A DNA stretch of 64,000 nt from Pseudanabaena sp. FACHB-2040 (GTDB lineage: Bacteria > Cyanobacteriota > Cyanobacteriia > Phormidesmidales > Phormidesmidaceae): positions 992,001-1,056,000 of the forward strand of contig NZ_JACJQO010000005.1 in assembly GCF_014696715.1 (NCBI RefSeq). Direction: 5' to 3'. Made by a program: the position numbers and the translations under genes. Position 1 is the stretch's first letter. Every line of letters begins with the position of its first letter. This document shows positions 33,208 through 41,056 of this stretch, in pieces. The notes beneath the pieces were generated by a model. The model was not told where the DNA came from and searched no databases. It saw only the letters and a list, made by a program, of their open reading frames with translations.

Positions 33208-34419
33208 CTAGCCCGCACAGTAGGCTTCTACACAGCGAACAAACATTTCTACCCCCATCGGCAGCACCGTCTCATCAAAGTCAAAACGGGGGTGATGGTG
33301 AGGATAGTCGAGCTGTTTCGCCGCATTGGCCGACCCCAGGAAGAAATAGCAGCCCGGTACCCGCTGTAGGAAAAAGGCCATGTCTTCTCCACCCATGGTC
33401 TGGCACTCAGGCACAACGCCGGCAGGAGTCTCCACTACCGACAGCGCTACCGATCGCACCAGCTCGGTAATGGCCGCATCGTTGACAACAGGTGGATAGA
33501 GCGCCTGGTATTCAAGCTCATAGGTCGCTCCGTGGCTCTGGCAAATACCGGCCACAATTTGCTCAATGCGCTGGCTAAAAAACCCATCGTAGCCCCGGTC
33601 GAAGTAGCGCACTGTACCAGCGATTTCAGCGCTGTCGGCAATGACGTTGCGAGCCGAACCAGCATGGAATTGACCGATAGTAACCACAGCCGATTTTAGC
33701 GGATCGACACTGCGGGAAACGATGGTTTGCAGTGCATTCACCACCTGAGACCCCACTACAATCGAGTCTACCGTCTGGTGCGGAATTGCGCCATGACCCC
33801 CCTTGCCCTGAATGCGGCAGCGAAACAGCTCGGTCGCCGCCATTAGCGCTCCAGTGCGCACGCCGATGGTGCCTAGAGGCAGGTTATTCCACAGGTGCAG
33901 ACCGATGATTGCATCCACATTGGGGTTGCTCAGTGCCCCTGCTTCAATCATGGGCTTGGCTCCCCCTGGCCCCTCTTCAGCAGGCTGGAAGATGAATTTC
34001 ACGGTGCCGGCAAAGTCTGGATATCGGGAAAGGTAATGGGCCGTTCCCAGTGCGATCGCAACATGCCCATCGTGGCCACAGGCGTGCATAACACCGTCGT
34101 GCTGCGAGCGGTAAGGCACCTCATTGAGCTCCTGAATCGGCAGCGCATCCATATCAGCCCGGATTCCGAGAACCGGCCCTGGACGATGACCACTCACTAT
34201 TGCGACAATTCCCGTACCCGCCACGCCATGCTGATGAGGAATGCCCCATTGCGTTAACTTTTGACGGATGAAGTCAGCCGTTTGATGTTCACGAAAACCC
34301 AGTTCGGGCTGCTGATGAAGCCGTCGCCGCCAGTCAATCAACTGAGGCTGCAGGCTAGCAATGGTCAAACGAATACTGTCTGACTGAAGAGAGGTAGATT
34401 GAGGAACCGCTGAAACCAT
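33208..34419 (-). CDS. M20-family amidohydrolase (N-acyl-amino-acid/hippurate hydrolase type)
   Basis: A zinc/manganese peptidase-fold hydrolase of about 403 residues. RRLHQQPELGFREHQT, GIRADMDALPIQE, MHACGHDGHVAIALG and FQPAEEGPGGA supply the metal-binding Asp, Cys, His and Glu residues. GGEDMAFFL is the C-terminal motif. Relatives cleave N-acyl or N-aromatic amino acids and, in plants, IAA conjugates. The ATG at 34419 is chosen; an in-frame start 69 nt upstream would add Cys-rich unconserved residues. The 366 nt beyond it toward bioD hold no convincing gene. Confidence 0.88.
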   Translation of the reverse strand: MVSAVPQSTSLQSDSIRLTIASLQPQLIDWRRRLHQQPELGFREHQTADFIRQKLTQWGIPHQHGVAGTGIVAIVSGHRPGPVLGIRADMDALPIQELNEVPYRSQHDGVMHACGHDGHVAIALGTAHYLSRYPDFAGTVKFIFQPAEEGPGGAKPMIEAGALSNPNVDAIIGLHLWNNLPLGTIGVRTGALMAATELFRCRIQGKGGHGAIPHQTVDSIVVGSQVVNALQTIVSRSVDPLKSAVVTIGQFHAGSARNVIADSAEIAGTVRYFDRGYDGFFSQRIEQIVAGICQSHGATYELEYQALYPPVVNDAAITELVRSVALSVVETPAGVVPECQTMGGEDMAFFLQRVPGCYFFLGSANAAKQLDYPHHHPRFDFDETVLPMGVEMFVRCVEAYCAG

Positions 34420-34855
34420 GACACAAAATTCAATACTGAAAGAAGTTTTCTTAATACAGACGCAATTGGGGGGATCGATTTGAGGCAACTGACAACAGTG
34501 TGCAATAGTCTTTCGACAGACGCTGCTAGATTGCCCCTAGAGCATCAGACTTAAGCACAGGGATTAGATTTGTAAAATTGTTATGAACTCCCTGCTACCT
34601 CTCTTACACCGCTTAACCGGCTGCTATCCGCACACTTTTCAAATAAGTTGCTAAATCTAAACAAAGTACCTACACCGGGAGACCCAAAACCAGATCCGTG
34701 AAAAGCCTGAAGAGGAAGACGGGATCGATGGTTGTGCAAAGCCCAGCCGTTGATCTATGGTATCGCTCGTTAGCGGGCCACTGCACTATACCTATGGTTG
34801 AATTGTCCGGGCTGCGGCTTGATACAGGCGAGCTAAGGCTTGGGGCTCGGGCCCT

Positions 34856-35548
34856 TTACAGCAGCAAGCCCAAGGCTTCAAGCTGAAGCGATGAGCCGAC
34901 AGCTGAAAGCTTCTCCAGGTCTTCTGGATCGTCTAAGTAGGGCAGCGTTCCCAAAATAGGAACCTGGGTAAGCCGCGTGATTAGCTCGGCAGGAGCCCAT
35001 TGGGCAACGTCTTCTGGCGATCGGGGCTGACAGCAGTTGAGCACAATGCCGCGCAAGTTAACCTGGCATTGTCGAGCCAAAGCAACGTTGGCAACCGCCT
35101 GTGCGATCGCACCTAGCTGCACCGGCACCACCAGCACCACCGGCAGATGCCAGGCCGCCGCCAAATCGGCCACCGCCAATTCCTCGGTTACAGGCGAGCC
35201 TAGGCCGCCTAGCGACTCTACCAGCACCCAATCCCGCTCCTGGCACAGCCGTTCTAAAGTTTGCCAGACTGCTGTGAGATCGAGCGATCGCCCCTCTAGA
35301 GCCGCTGCCAAAGGAGGTGCCAGAGGGGCTGAAAAATATTGGGGAGTAATCGCCTCCAAGGGCTGATCAGGCAAAAACAGCCGCTGATACAGTTCCCGGT
35401 CTCCTACCCCTGCCTGCACTGGCTTTAACAAACCCAGAGAGCGAGAGGATAGAAACTTCTGCCAGTAGGCAGCTAGAGCACTAGTCAGCACAGTTTTACC
35501 GACCTCTGTATCGGTACCTGCAATCATCAGGGCATTGAGAGCAGCCAT
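34856..35548 (-). CDS. bioD: Dethiobiotin synthetase
   Basis: A 230-residue ATP-dependent carboxylase of biotin synthesis. The P-loop is GTDTEVGKT (11-19). LLKPVQAG supplies the substrate-binding lysine, VLVESLGGLGSPVTEE the second conserved loop, and GIVLNCCQPR the nucleotide-specificity region. It starts 3 nt after the protein kinase stop, an unusual pairing that probably puts both in one transcript. No other bio gene is near. Confidence 0.9.
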   Translation of the reverse strand: MAALNALMIAGTDTEVGKTVLTSALAAYWQKFLSSRSLGLLKPVQAGVGDRELYQRLFLPDQPLEAITPQYFSAPLAPPLAAALEGRSLDLTAVWQTLERLCQERDWVLVESLGGLGSPVTEELAVADLAAAWHLPVVLVVPVQLGAIAQAVANVALARQCQVNLRGIVLNCCQPRSPEDVAQWAPAELITRLTQVPILGTLPYLDDPEDLEKLSAVGSSLQLEALGLLL

Positions 35549-35551
35549 AGG

Positions 35552-37468
35552 CTAGTTTGCTACCTCAATTCTCAGGGTGAAATTAGCCTGGCTCGCCGAC
35601 TGCACATCGATTAAAAAGTCTCCGCCGACCGGCAACTGGCCCTCCCAAGCCAACACACCTGAGGCCCCTGGCACCGGTTCCCCTCCCGGAAACCGCACAT
35701 CTAACCGCACCGGGCCACTGACGTTAGGAGCTTCTGCACTCAAAACCTGGCCCTGCTGAGCGTTGACGACATAGCGGCGGATCCGGCCTGGTCCTACCGA
35801 CCCCGATACCTGAGTGCTGGTGGCTCCGCCCGGAATTTGTACTCGCTGCTCTAAAACCTCAGGTTCGGGTTCGGGCGTGGGTTCGGGCGTAGGTTCGGGT
35901 GTAGGTTCAGGCGTGGGTTCGGGTTCGGGCGTTTCCGGTGCAGCAGGTTCTTCTAGCGTGACATTTAGCGCATAGTTGCTTTGAGAAAGCCCCTGTACCG
36001 GGCTTAAGCGGATCACATGCTGGCCTGTAAACGGCAGTTCTCCCTGCCAGCCCAGCACCCGCTGAGCCTGATCATCAACCGGCTCACCGTTAGGGGCTAG
36101 AACCGTCAACAGCACCCCTTCACCTTCCATGTTGGCACTTAGCCGCTGCCCCTGAGTACCTTGAAACTGGTAGTTTACCGTCTCATTGGCCCGTAGGCTG
36201 CCCCGCACAGTGCGCTCCTCGCCCAGATTCAGAGACAGCTGCTGGCTGTACTCTACAGGCTGGGTGGTAGGTGTCGCCGTTGGAGATGGCGTTGTTGGAG
36301 TTGTCGGCCGTGGGGTTGGATTTAACGTAATTTCGGGTGTTGGTGACGTGACTACTGCAGGTTCTCGATTGAGCAGTCTGACTACAGTCCAGCCCGCAAG
36401 GCCAGCCACCAAGGCCAGGGCTAGGCCAATCACAGCGACGGCCCAGGGGTTTTCCCAGACAGAAGGTTCTTCTACCGTTCGCGTCACCGGACCTGTTCGA
36501 GGCACTGGAGTCGTCACCGAACGGGTCGGCTGATAGGCGCGGCCCACCGCCACCGTCTTCATGGCAGAGGGGTTGGCCGGCACCGCTGCCGCCGCGGCTG
36601 GCGGCGGCGCAACAGTCGCTGTCGATTGACCTGCTACCCCCAGAGCCTGAGCCATCTCACTGACCGACTGATAGCGATCGCCGGGCCGGTAGCTCAGGGC
36701 TTTATTCAGCACTTGGGCCAATCCTAAACTGGCATTGGGGCAGAACCGCTGCCAGTGCCAGGTCAGGTTGACATCGTCAAAGATGTCTTGGGGTTCGCGC
36801 CCAGTCAGCAGCACAACTGCCGTCACCGCCAGGGAATACAGGTCGCTGCTGGGGTAAGCCCGACCCGACTGCATTTGCTCACTGGGGGCATAGCCTAGCT
36901 TGCCAACGGTCGTCGCTTGCTGAGTCAGGGTGTCTCGCTGCAGCCGAGTGACGACCTCTTTAACCACCCCAAAGTCAATCAGCACAGGCAGGCCGTCAGC
37001 CTGACGACGAATGATGTTGTCTGGGCTAATGTCGCGGTGAATAATGCCTTTAGCGTGAATATGAGCCAGCACCGGCAGTATCTGCTGCAGAAACTGTCTG
37101 ACTTCGGCCTCATTGAAGCTCATGCCCTGCCCTAGCCGCTGGTTGAGCAGATCTCGGTAGTTTGTCCCCTCAACATAGTCCTGCACCAGAAACAGCCGCT
37201 GGTCTTCTTCAAAGGTGGCCCGAAACTGGGGAATTTGCGGGTGCTGGATTTGATAGAGAATGGTTGCTTCTCTCTGAAACAGCTCCGTGGCCTTACCTGA
37301 AAAGTGATCGGAGCCCTGCAAAGGCACAAATTCTTTGAGAGCACAGCGTTCGTTGAACCGTCCTAGGTCTTCAGCCAGATAGGTTCGGCCAAAGCCGCCC
37401 TGCCCCAATATTTGGAGCACACGGTATCGACTTTGCAGCACAGTGCCAGCAAGAATGGGTGGTTGCAT
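35552..37468 (-). CDS. Membrane Ser/Thr protein kinase with extracytoplasmic PPC-like domains
   Basis: A 638-residue Hanks-type kinase. Residues 15-285 hold GQGGFG (22-27), Lys45 (ALKEF), HRDISPDNI and DFGVV. A Pro/Thr-rich linker precedes one membrane helix (about 340-362). The outer part has two related beta domains of about 110 residues, each with a W-x-G-x-LP-x-G-type centre (VLGWQGELPFTG, VLAWEGQLPVGG), resembling bacterial pre-peptidase C domains. A PEPT repeat stalk joins the two. It should sense something outside the membrane and phosphorylate cytosolic targets. bioD follows 3 nt after the stop. Confidence 0.88.
   Translation of the reverse strand: MQPPILAGTVLQSRYRVLQILGQGGFGRTYLAEDLGRFNERCALKEFVPLQGSDHFSGKATELFQREATILYQIQHPQIPQFRATFEEDQRLFLVQDYVEGTNYRDLLNQRLGQGMSFNEAEVRQFLQQILPVLAHIHAKGIIHRDISPDNIIRRQADGLPVLIDFGVVKEVVTRLQRDTLTQQATTVGKLGYAPSEQMQSGRAYPSSDLYSLAVTAVVLLTGREPQDIFDDVNLTWHWQRFCPNASLGLAQVLNKALSYRPGDRYQSVSEMAQALGVAGQSTATVAPPPAAAAAVPANPSAMKTVAVGRAYQPTRSVTTPVPRTGPVTRTVEEPSVWENPWAVAVIGLALALVAGLAGWTVVRLLNREPAVVTSPTPEITLNPTPRPTTPTTPSPTATPTTQPVEYSQQLSLNLGEERTVRGSLRANETVNYQFQGTQGQRLSANMEGEGVLLTVLAPNGEPVDDQAQRVLGWQGELPFTGQHVIRLSPVQGLSQSNYALNVTLEEPAAPETPEPEPTPEPTPEPTPEPTPEPEPEVLEQRVQIPGGATSTQVSGSVGPGRIRRYVVNAQQGQVLSAEAPNVSGPVRLDVRFPGGEPVPGASGVLAWEGQLPVGGDFLIDVQSASQANFTLRIEVAN
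35861..35931. repeat. Tandem repeat encoding a Pro-Glu-Pro-Thr stalk
   Basis: A GGTTCGGGCGT(G/A)-type unit of about 12 bp recurs five or more times with small variations. In the kinase frame it encodes a PTPEPTPEP stalk between the two outer domains. Such arrays change length readily by slippage. Confidence 0.8.
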
Positions 37469-37563
37469 GGTAAGGGGACTTACAGCGCAGGTATTAGAGA
37501 ATGAGAGTCTACAACAGGAGCTTCCTGAAATACGGACCGGAATACGGAATTTAAGGACAGCTT

Positions 37564-37592
37564 ATAGACTATAGCCTCAGTAGTCTATTTTA
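37564..37592. other. Perfect hairpin in the kinase/GTPase divergent region
   Basis: ATAGACTA (37564-37571) and TAGTCTAT (37581-37588) are exact complements around 9 nt, followed by TTTTAG. It lies in the 385-nt gap (37469-37853) between divergent genes. It may be an operator or a short terminator. Nothing else in the gap is recognisable apart from a doubled AATACGGA. Confidence 0.4.
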
Positions 37593-37853
37593 GATTCTCG
37601 GTTCCATTCTCAAGTCTATCTCCGTGGGATCTCAACAATGGCCACAGCAAGGCGGCTAGTCCCAAGCTTCTCCAAAGAATAAATAAAAGGGGAAATTAAC
37701 CCTCAATAGGGTGTAAACCCCACTGGGAAGGAGGGCAGCCACCTCTGTAAAATAGAAGCAGCGAATAGAAATAGAAAGAACTGAGGCATCTGGCATCCTG
37801 CCGGTGCTCCTAGCAGATTCACCTCACACTCCCAGGACAATAGTAGGGTAACC

Positions 37854-39326
37854 ATGCTCGCAAAACGGCCTATTCTGATTGGCGGCCTCGGTCTGTCGGC
37901 CACACTCTGGTTGCTAGATACAGTCCAGTTCCACATTTTTGACTCTTCCACGTTGTTAAGTGCGATCGCACTGGGTTCTGGTATCTGGTGGTGGCGACGT
38001 CAAAGCAAGTCGCCCCAGCTAGGAGAGCCCAAGCTTACTGTTGCCGATCGCCCTGCCGTTGAGCGAGCTGTGGCCCAGCTGTTGACCCTAAGAGCAACCT
38101 TGGCGACAGCGGTTGAAACAACCCTCAGCCCCAGCGCTCAGGAATCTTGGCAGGCAGTGCTAGCCGCCTTTGAGCAGCAGGTTGCCGACCTTAAGACGGG
38201 GCTAGAGCGACAGACGCTTCAGATTGGCCTGGTAGGTGAGCCTCGCAGCGGCAAGAGCACTCTGCTGAGCCATCTGCAGACAGGCACCCTTACGGCTGAA
38301 CTGAGTGCGGTCAGCCTCAACTTTCAAGAATTTCCTCTGCCCGCAGATTCGGCTACTGTCCCCGATGAACTGACCCACCAGGATGCCGTTTTCTTTCTTA
38401 CTGCTGGAGACTTAACCGATTCTGCCTACAGCTTCTTAAAGCAGCGACTGCTGTCTGGGCAGCGGCTAATGCTGGTCTTCAACAAGCAAGACCAATACCT
38501 GCCTGCAGACCGGGAGAGTATTTTGCAGCAGCTGCGGCAGCGGGTGGCAAGCTTACCTCTAGCAGCGACGGTGGTTGCGATCGCAGCTGCTCCCCGCCCC
38601 ATTAAAGTGCGCCGCCACCAAGAAGACGGGCAGTTCAAAGAATGGCTGGAACCGGTATCTGCCGACCTCACAGCCCTCACCCCCGCCCTGGGCCAAGCGG
38701 CAGCTGACCGGGCAGCCCTGGTCTATGCCACCACCCTACGCCAGAGCGAGACCCTGCGCCGAGAAATGCAAACTGCCCTTAACCAGGTGCACCGAGAGCA
38801 GGCCCTGCCCCTGGTAGAACAGCTTCAGTGGATCGCCGGAGCAGCGGCCTTTGCCAGCCCTGTGCCCAGTTTGGATCTGCTGGCAGCTGTTGCCATCAAC
38901 GGGCAGCTGATTATGGATCTGGGACGGGTCTACGGCTTCCAGTTCTCGTTGGAAGAGGCTAAAACTGCGGCGGCTACCCTGGCCAGCCTAACGGTCAAGC
39001 TAGGGCTGGTAGAGCTCTCTACCCAGGCCCTGACTACTGTCCTTAAGAGCCATGCAGCTACCTACGTTGCGGGGGGTGTAGTGCAAGGGCTGAGCGCCGC
39101 CTATCTCACTCGCCTAGCCGGGCTCAGCCTCATCGAGCATTTTGAGGCCGCCGCCCTAGCCGGACAGACCGCTCCAACGCTCTCCTTAGAAGGCTTTGGT
39201 CAACGTCTGCAGGCGCTATTCCAGCAAAATAGCCAGGGGGCGCTGCTGCTGCGCCTGGTGCAGCAGGGCCTAGAGCGCCTGCGGCCCGCGCCTGCTACTC
39301 AGCCCGCCCTACCCGCTCAGGTCTGA
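37854..39326 (+). CDS. DUF697-type membrane GTPase, degenerate (first of tandem pair)
   Basis: A 490-residue protein. A membrane helix lies at about residues 6-22. The P-loop is GEPRSGKS (128-135) and the base-specificity motif is NKQD in place of NKxD with an acidic/basic x. The expected DxxG switch is absent: the segment where it should be reads FQEFPLPADS. The C-terminal half is the hydrophobic, helix-rich DUF697 region, with likely membrane-associated helices near 325-370 and 395-440. It sits 12 nt before a paralogue with all G motifs, so the two probably act as a pair, with this one possibly non-hydrolysing. Confidence 0.8.
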   Translation: MLAKRPILIGGLGLSATLWLLDTVQFHIFDSSTLLSAIALGSGIWWWRRQSKSPQLGEPKLTVADRPAVERAVAQLLTLRATLATAVETTLSPSAQESWQAVLAAFEQQVADLKTGLERQTLQIGLVGEPRSGKSTLLSHLQTGTLTAELSAVSLNFQEFPLPADSATVPDELTHQDAVFFLTAGDLTDSAYSFLKQRLLSGQRLMLVFNKQDQYLPADRESILQQLRQRVASLPLAATVVAIAAAPRPIKVRRHQEDGQFKEWLEPVSADLTALTPALGQAAADRAALVYATTLRQSETLRREMQTALNQVHREQALPLVEQLQWIAGAAAFASPVPSLDLLAAVAINGQLIMDLGRVYGFQFSLEEAKTAAATLASLTVKLGLVELSTQALTTVLKSHAATYVAGGVVQGLSAAYLTRLAGLSLIEHFEAAALAGQTAPTLSLEGFGQRLQALFQQNSQGALLLRLVQQGLERLRPAPATQPALPAQV

Positions 39327-39338
39327 GCCCACCCCGAA

Positions 39339-40808
39339 ATGTCTCCCGCCTCTCCTGCGACCGATCCCTCTGCCTCACCTCCCTCTTTCCTAGCCCAGAC
39401 ACGGCAAACGCTGCAGCAAACCCTGCAGCGTTACACTGCGCTCCGTCCGTCTGTCTCGCCCGCTGGTAAAAACACCGCTCCCGAGACAGACGGGCCAGCA
39501 TTGCAGTCTCGGCTGGAACAGCTAGAGAGCCTCAATGCTCGGCTGACCTCCCACACCTTGAGAGTGGCCGTGTTTGGTCTGGTGAGCCGAGGCAAGTCTG
39601 CCGTTATCAACGCCCTCATGGGAAAGCCGGTGCTAGAGACCGGCCCCCTTCATGGCGTGACCCGATGGCCGCGTTCAGTTTACTGGCAGCCTGCAGCGCC
39701 TCAGGAGAACGTGGCAGACCCCTGGCAGATTGAGTTTATTGATACCCCCGGCCTCGATGAAATTGAGGGAGCCGGGCGGGCTGAAATGGCCCAGATTGTG
39801 GCTCAGCAGGCTGATTTAATCTTGTTTGTGGTCGCGGGCGACATCACTCACACCGAATATACGGCCCTGCAGCAGCTCCAGGCCGCCCAAAAGCCGCTGC
39901 TGCTAATCTTCAACAAAATCGATCTCTACCCCGATGTCGATCAGGAAGCCATCTCTGCGAACCTTAGCCAGTTGCAGCAAGCGGCGGCTGAACAGGCTCC
40001 TGAGACAGCGCCCCTTTCCATTGACAAGGTGATCAGGACTGCTGCTAATCCGGCCCCGCTGCAGGTTCGAGTCGAATGGCCCGACGGGCAAACTCGTTAT
40101 GAGTGGGAGCAGCCCACCCCTGAGATTGAAGCTCTACAGACAGCATTGACAACGCTGCTATACCAAGATGGTGCTACCCTAGTGGCGCTAAATACCCTTA
40201 GAGAAGCCCGTCAGCTAGAGGCCCAGTTGGTCAACCAGGTAACCACGCTACATGAGGGAGCCGCAGACGATTTGATTTGGCGGTTTGCCCGCTATAAGGG
40301 TTTAGTTGTGGCGCTCAACCCAGTTGCCCTACTAGATTTGCTGGGCGGACTGACCTCAGATCTGGTAATGATTCGCTCCCTGGCCCGACTCTATGGGTTT
40401 CCTATTACCAACTACCAGGCCAGCCAGCTCTGGGGCACGATTTTGAAAAGCTCCGGGCTGCTGTTGCTGGGAGAACTGACCAGCGGTCTTTTGGGGGCAG
40501 GTAAGTCCCTATCAGCGCTGTTTAGCCTGGTCAGCAGTCCGGTTGGCCTGCCAGCTCTGGGCAGCGCTATGATCGTTCAAGCGGCGGCTTCGGGTTACGG
40601 CACCTATACAGTAGGGCAGGCAGCCAAACGCTATTTGGAGCAGGGCTGCACCTGGGGGCCTGAGGGCCTGAGCCGAGTCATGCAGACGGTGCTTGAGGAG
40701 GCCGAAACTTCTGACGTTTTGGCCCGACTGCGCCAGGATTTGCAGCGCAGCCTCAACCCGTTTGTTGCCCCAGACGATACTTCCAGTTCTGCGCCCAAAT
40801 CCCAGTAG
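39339..40808 (+). CDS. DUF697-type membrane GTPase (second of tandem pair)
   Basis: A 489-residue protein. G1 is GLVSRGKS (80-87), G3 is DTPG (135-138) and G4 is NKID. The G domain resembles Era/dynamin-like relatives. The C-terminal DUF697 half carries two or more hydrophobic segments (LVVALNPVALLDLLGG; the SGLLLLGELTSGLLGAG region). Relatives sit on cyanobacterial inner or thylakoid membranes; a membrane-remodelling or transport role is inference. It is clearly co-transcribed with the preceding gene. Confidence 0.84.
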   Translation: MSPASPATDPSASPPSFLAQTRQTLQQTLQRYTALRPSVSPAGKNTAPETDGPALQSRLEQLESLNARLTSHTLRVAVFGLVSRGKSAVINALMGKPVLETGPLHGVTRWPRSVYWQPAAPQENVADPWQIEFIDTPGLDEIEGAGRAEMAQIVAQQADLILFVVAGDITHTEYTALQQLQAAQKPLLLIFNKIDLYPDVDQEAISANLSQLQQAAAEQAPETAPLSIDKVIRTAANPAPLQVRVEWPDGQTRYEWEQPTPEIEALQTALTTLLYQDGATLVALNTLREARQLEAQLVNQVTTLHEGAADDLIWRFARYKGLVVALNPVALLDLLGGLTSDLVMIRSLARLYGFPITNYQASQLWGTILKSSGLLLLGELTSGLLGAGKSLSALFSLVSSPVGLPALGSAMIVQAAASGYGTYTVGQAAKRYLEQGCTWGPEGLSRVMQTVLEEAETSDVLARLRQDLQRSLNPFVAPDDTSSSAPKSQ

Positions 40809-40875
40809 CTATTTGTCAGTTTTTTCTACTCCAATTCAAAACTAGGAGCCATATTTAGGGTATTGGTTTTGAGCT

Positions 40876-40909
40876 GAGAATGTCTTCTGCGCGCGCAGAG
40901 GACATTCTC
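40876..40909. other. 34-bp near-perfect palindrome
   Basis: Two 17-nt arms starting GAGAATGTC and ending GACATTCTC abut with no loop around GCGCGC; the only irregularity is one T-G wobble. No T-run follows. It lies in the 248-nt gap (40809-41056) between the second GTPase and the large signalling protein. It could be a dimer-binding site, a cruciform or a long hairpin that stabilises an mRNA end. Confidence 0.55.
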
Positions 40910-41056
40910 CAGATTATGGGCACCTTTGTCGAGTGGCAGAATAAGACTTATGTCACCCATGCGATCGCATCTGGGTAAGCTAACTGCTGATTTACTCCGC
41001 TTAGATTCCCCTCAATCTGCCCGGTTCTCACCAGAGCTCTCAACCCCCAGGGTACG

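Noticed and set aside
34698-34886. 62-codon plus-strand frame near the end of bioD
   Set aside because: It overlaps the bioD 3' end, its GTG start has no strong ribosome site, and its peptide matches nothing I know. The 366-nt gap it mostly fills is otherwise featureless.
35861-35931. Possible CRISPR-like array
   Set aside because: The short repeats have no spacers and translate in frame to a Pro-Glu-Pro-Thr stalk of the kinase.
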